Below, one piece after another: positions 38,714 through 40,863 of a DNA stretch of 40,863 nt. A program made the position numbers and the translations under genes. The notes beneath the pieces were generated by a model, which worked only from the letters and a program-made list of their open reading frames with translations, was not told the DNA's origin and made no database searches. Origin of the DNA: Halomonas sp. (GTDB taxonomy: Bacteria; Pseudomonadota; Gammaproteobacteria; Pseudomonadales; Halomonadaceae); assembly GCA_020201095.1 (NCBI GenBank), contig JAIVHM010000164.1, forward strand, positions 9,660 to 50,522, read 5' to 3'. Position 1 is the first letter of the stretch. Every line of letters starts with the position of its first letter.

Positions 38714-40863
38714 CGGCCGGTCAAAATAGTAGCCTTGCGCCTGGGTACACCCCATCGCAACTAGCGCTTCTGCCTGGGAAGCATGTTCAATGCCTTCCGC
38801 GATCGTTTCGAGCCCCAAGGTGGTCGCCATGGCAATAATTGTCTCGACAATAACGCGGTCATTGTCACTGGTGAGCATGTCACGGACGAACGAGATATCA
38901 ATTTTGATTTTATCGGCGGCAAAGCGCTTTAAATAGGCCAGCGACGAATACCCTGTGCCAAAGTCATCAATGGCCAACCCCAATCCTTTCTCTTTCAGAG
39001 TTTTGGTCATGGCAATGGCTTTTTCGGGATTCACCATGATACCGCTTTCGGTGATTTCCAGGCTGAGCATTGAGGCTGCCACCTGAAACTGCTGACAGTA
39101 GTCCAATAGTGACGTTACCAAGTCGCCGTCTTCAAACTGGTCGGCCGCAATATTGATCGCCAACTGCCCCGGTAGCCGCAGGCCCTGTTGGTGCCATTGC
39201 GCCAATTGCCGACAGGCTTCCTCAATCACCCAGTTGCCCAGCGCCACTATCATGCCGCGCTCTTCGGCAATGGGAATAAACTTGCTGGGCGAGACGACAC
39301 CTAACTCCTCGTCGTGCCAACGGCATAGCGCTTCAGCGCCAATTAACTGCCCGTTGCGAAGGTCGATTTGAGGCTGAAAATGCAGACGCAGCTTTTTTTC
39401 TGTGATGGCAATGGAAAGACGTTTGGCGATCTGCAACTGCTCAGCGACTTCGCACTCCATCCAGGGCTCAAAGACACACACGGCTAACTTCTGGCGTTTG
39501 GCCTGATACATGGCAATATCGGCACTTTTCAGAAGATCCAAAGGCGTTGTCGCATGCCGGGGGTAGAGCGAGATACCGACGCTGACCGCGAGTTCAAAGG
39601 ATTGCTGGTGAATGCTGAAAGGATATTCGATGCACTCACACAATCGCCGGGCATTTGCCAGTGCATCGGCCTCATTGCGAGCAGGACAGACCACAACAAA
39701 TTCATCACCGCCCAACCGCGCCAGATACTCGTTGTTCATCAATGATGCCGCCAAGCGACTTGCCACCTCTTTAAGAACGAGATCCCCCAGATCGTGCCCG
39801 GCGGTGTCATTAATCTCTTTGAAATGGTTAAGGTCCAGAATTAACAGTGCCAAGCCCGGGGTCGGCGTGTCGGTGAGCACATGCTTTAAGTGGCGCATGA
39901 ACGCCGCTCGGTTGGGCAATTGCGTACCCGCATCACTGAAGGCCAGTTGCCTTATACGGTTTTCATCTTGCTGTCGTTCCAGCTCTGAGGCTGCCCGGGC
40001 TGCAAATATCTGCAGCACATTACGCACAATATCCACATCGGCCAATGGCTCTTTAAACATCACACCAATCAGCCCCATAGGCTGGCCATGGCTGTTATCT
40101 AACCGCCTCCCTACGTAACCGTTTACCCAACTAAGTGCCCCGTTCGCTTCATCGGGAAGCATCATGGCGGCATCGTTATAAACAATGCACTCCCGTTCGA
40201 ACATCACCTTGTGGCAAGGCACGCCGGGCAAGTAGTAGGCAAAATTATCCTGTAACTGGCCTTCTATGTAGAGCGTTAATGTACAAGCGAAATCAGTATC
40301 TTGTTCGTCCAGCAGCGCAATAAACCCGACGTCTGCCGATAAGGCTTCGGCCATGTGCACCGTGAGTTGATGAAGAAACGCCTCGCCATTGCTGGCCGAG
40401 ACAGCCGTCGCAATTCTTGTTACCGCATGCTGGATACGTGCTTCTGCTTGTTGTTGACGACGGCTATAAATCCCTAATGATACTTCACTAGCCAACTCTT
40501 CCAACAACTGTGTTTCATCGGCATCCAGCCTATCCGGCTGTCTATGATAGAGCGTCATAACGCCGTACTGTTTATCGGCATACTGAAGCGGCAAAGCAAC
40601 AATCTGTCCGGCACCCAACACACTGAGGGCCTGATTAACACCCGAGGGCAAGGTTTCATCATTGGGGCGTTCAATGACAACAGGGCGTTTAAGTTGCAGG
40701 GCTCTTTCGGCTAGCCCCTGGCAGTAACGTGAAATAAAAAGCTGGGCAGGGCTCAACCAGGAAGCGGCCTCACCATCTTCATCCGCCATTGCCTCTATGG
40801 ATAAAGTATCGTCTGATTCAGCATCAGGCGTTAACGCGGTAATCCAAGCACCAGCGTACCCGC
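38660..40863 (-). CDS. GAF-GAF-GGDEF-EAL cyclic-di-GMP enzyme, 5' end outside the window
   Basis: The frame is open to the window edge, so the start is unseen; an internal ATG at 40789 is probably not the start because GYAGAWITALTPDAES upstream is GAF-like and in frame. The order is a GAF domain (start missing), a second GAF domain (about 40450-39970), GGDEF with an intact RLGGDEF site (near 39710), and EAL with AEAL, INIAADQF, EITESG, DDFGTGYSSLAYLK, KIKID and ETIAEGIE. Both catalytic sites look complete, so it could make and degrade cyclic-di-GMP. Input ligands are unknown. Confidence 0.92.
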   Translation of the reverse strand, partial: GYAGAWITALTPDAESDDTLSIEAMADEDGEAASWLSPAQLFISRYCQGLAERALQLKRPVVIERPNDETLPSGVNQALSVLGAGQIVALPLQYADKQYGVMTLYHRQPDRLDADETQLLEELASEVSLGIYSRRQQQAEARIQHAVTRIATAVSASNGEAFLHQLTVHMAEALSADVGFIALLDEQDTDFACTLTLYIEGQLQDNFAYYLPGVPCHKVMFERECIVYNDAAMMLPDEANGALSWVNGYVGRRLDNSHGQPMGLIGVMFKEPLADVDIVRNVLQIFAARAASELERQQDENRIRQLAFSDAGTQLPNRAAFMRHLKHVLTDTPTPGLALLILDLNHFKEINDTAGHDLGDLVLKEVASRLAASLMNNEYLARLGGDEFVVVCPARNEADALANARRLCECIEYPFSIHQQSFELAVSVGISLYPRHATTPLDLLKSADIAMYQAKRQKLAVCVFEPWMECEVAEQLQIAKRLSIAITEKKLRLHFQPQIDLRNGQLIGAEALCRWHDEELGVVSPSKFIPIAEERGMIVALGNWVIEEACRQLAQWHQQGLRLPGQLAINIAADQFEDGDLVTSLLDYCQQFQVAASMLSLEITESGIMVNPEKAIAMTKTLKEKGLGLAIDDFGTGYSSLAYLKRFAADKIKIDISFVRDMLTSDNDRVIVETIIAMATTLGLETIAEGIEHASQAEALVAMGCTQAQGYYFDRPLPADQFADRWLVGAQRL

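Overview
The window looks like a chromosomal segment of a halophilic gammaproteobacterium of the Halomonas group (Halomonadaceae). I base this on the typical gene orders (ndk-rlmN-pilW-rodZ-ispG-hisS-yfgM-bamB-der and lysM-dprA-tsaC-hemF-aroE, divergent from def-fmt-rsmB-trkA-trkH), on acidic proteins such as the RodZ linker, and on a photoactive yellow protein. Genus assignment rests on recalled family knowledge, not on a search.

Layout. Positions 1-10118 (+) carry the end of a cysteine desulfurase gene, iscA, ndk, rlmN, pilW, rodZ, ispG, hisS, yfgM, bamB and der: Fe-S assembly, nucleotide balance, rRNA/tRNA modification, isoprenoids, His-tRNA charging and outer-membrane assembly. Next come a remnant of a DUF815-type ATPase gene (-) and a periplasmic M48 metalloprotease (+). 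11285-15805 (-) is the lysM-dprA-tsaC-hemF-aroE operon; 15993-21391 (+) is def-fmt-rsmB-trkA-trkH (protein N-terminal processing, 16S m5C methylation, potassium uptake). TraB-family and DTW-family (TapT) genes converge at 22.6 kb. 23580-29.1 kb (+) is a complete-order biotin operon bioB-F-H-C-D-A, preceded by what appears to be a pair of BirA-type operators. Then, on the minus strand, come a sirtuin gene, aceK, a short p-coumaroyl-CoA-ligase-like gene, the photoactive yellow protein gene pyp, a CIA30-family gene and an ethanolamine catabolic cluster (eat remnant, eutC, eutB) with its divergent AraC/EutR-type activator. The window closes inside a GAF-GAF-GGDEF-EAL cyclic-di-GMP enzyme.

Two things stand out. 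(1) pyp and its chromophore-activating ligase form a small blue-light sensor module of low GC content next to metabolic genes; no tyrosine ammonia-lyase is in the window. (2) Between 10.1 and 35.2 kb, at least eight loci have lost an internal or junctional stretch of about 75 to 750 bp, while the rest of each gene stays well conserved: the DUF815 gene, aroE, the fmt/rsmB junction, trkA, bioB, bioD, cobB and eat (and probably the bioA 3' end). Some losses are in frame (aroE, bioB, cobB) and others shift the frame. Because several affected genes are usually essential or important, assembly or amplification artefacts are as likely as real gene decay; read-level evidence is needed before any physiological conclusion.

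No tRNA, rRNA, CRISPR array or insertion sequence was recognised. No gene-free stretch exceeds 300 bases.
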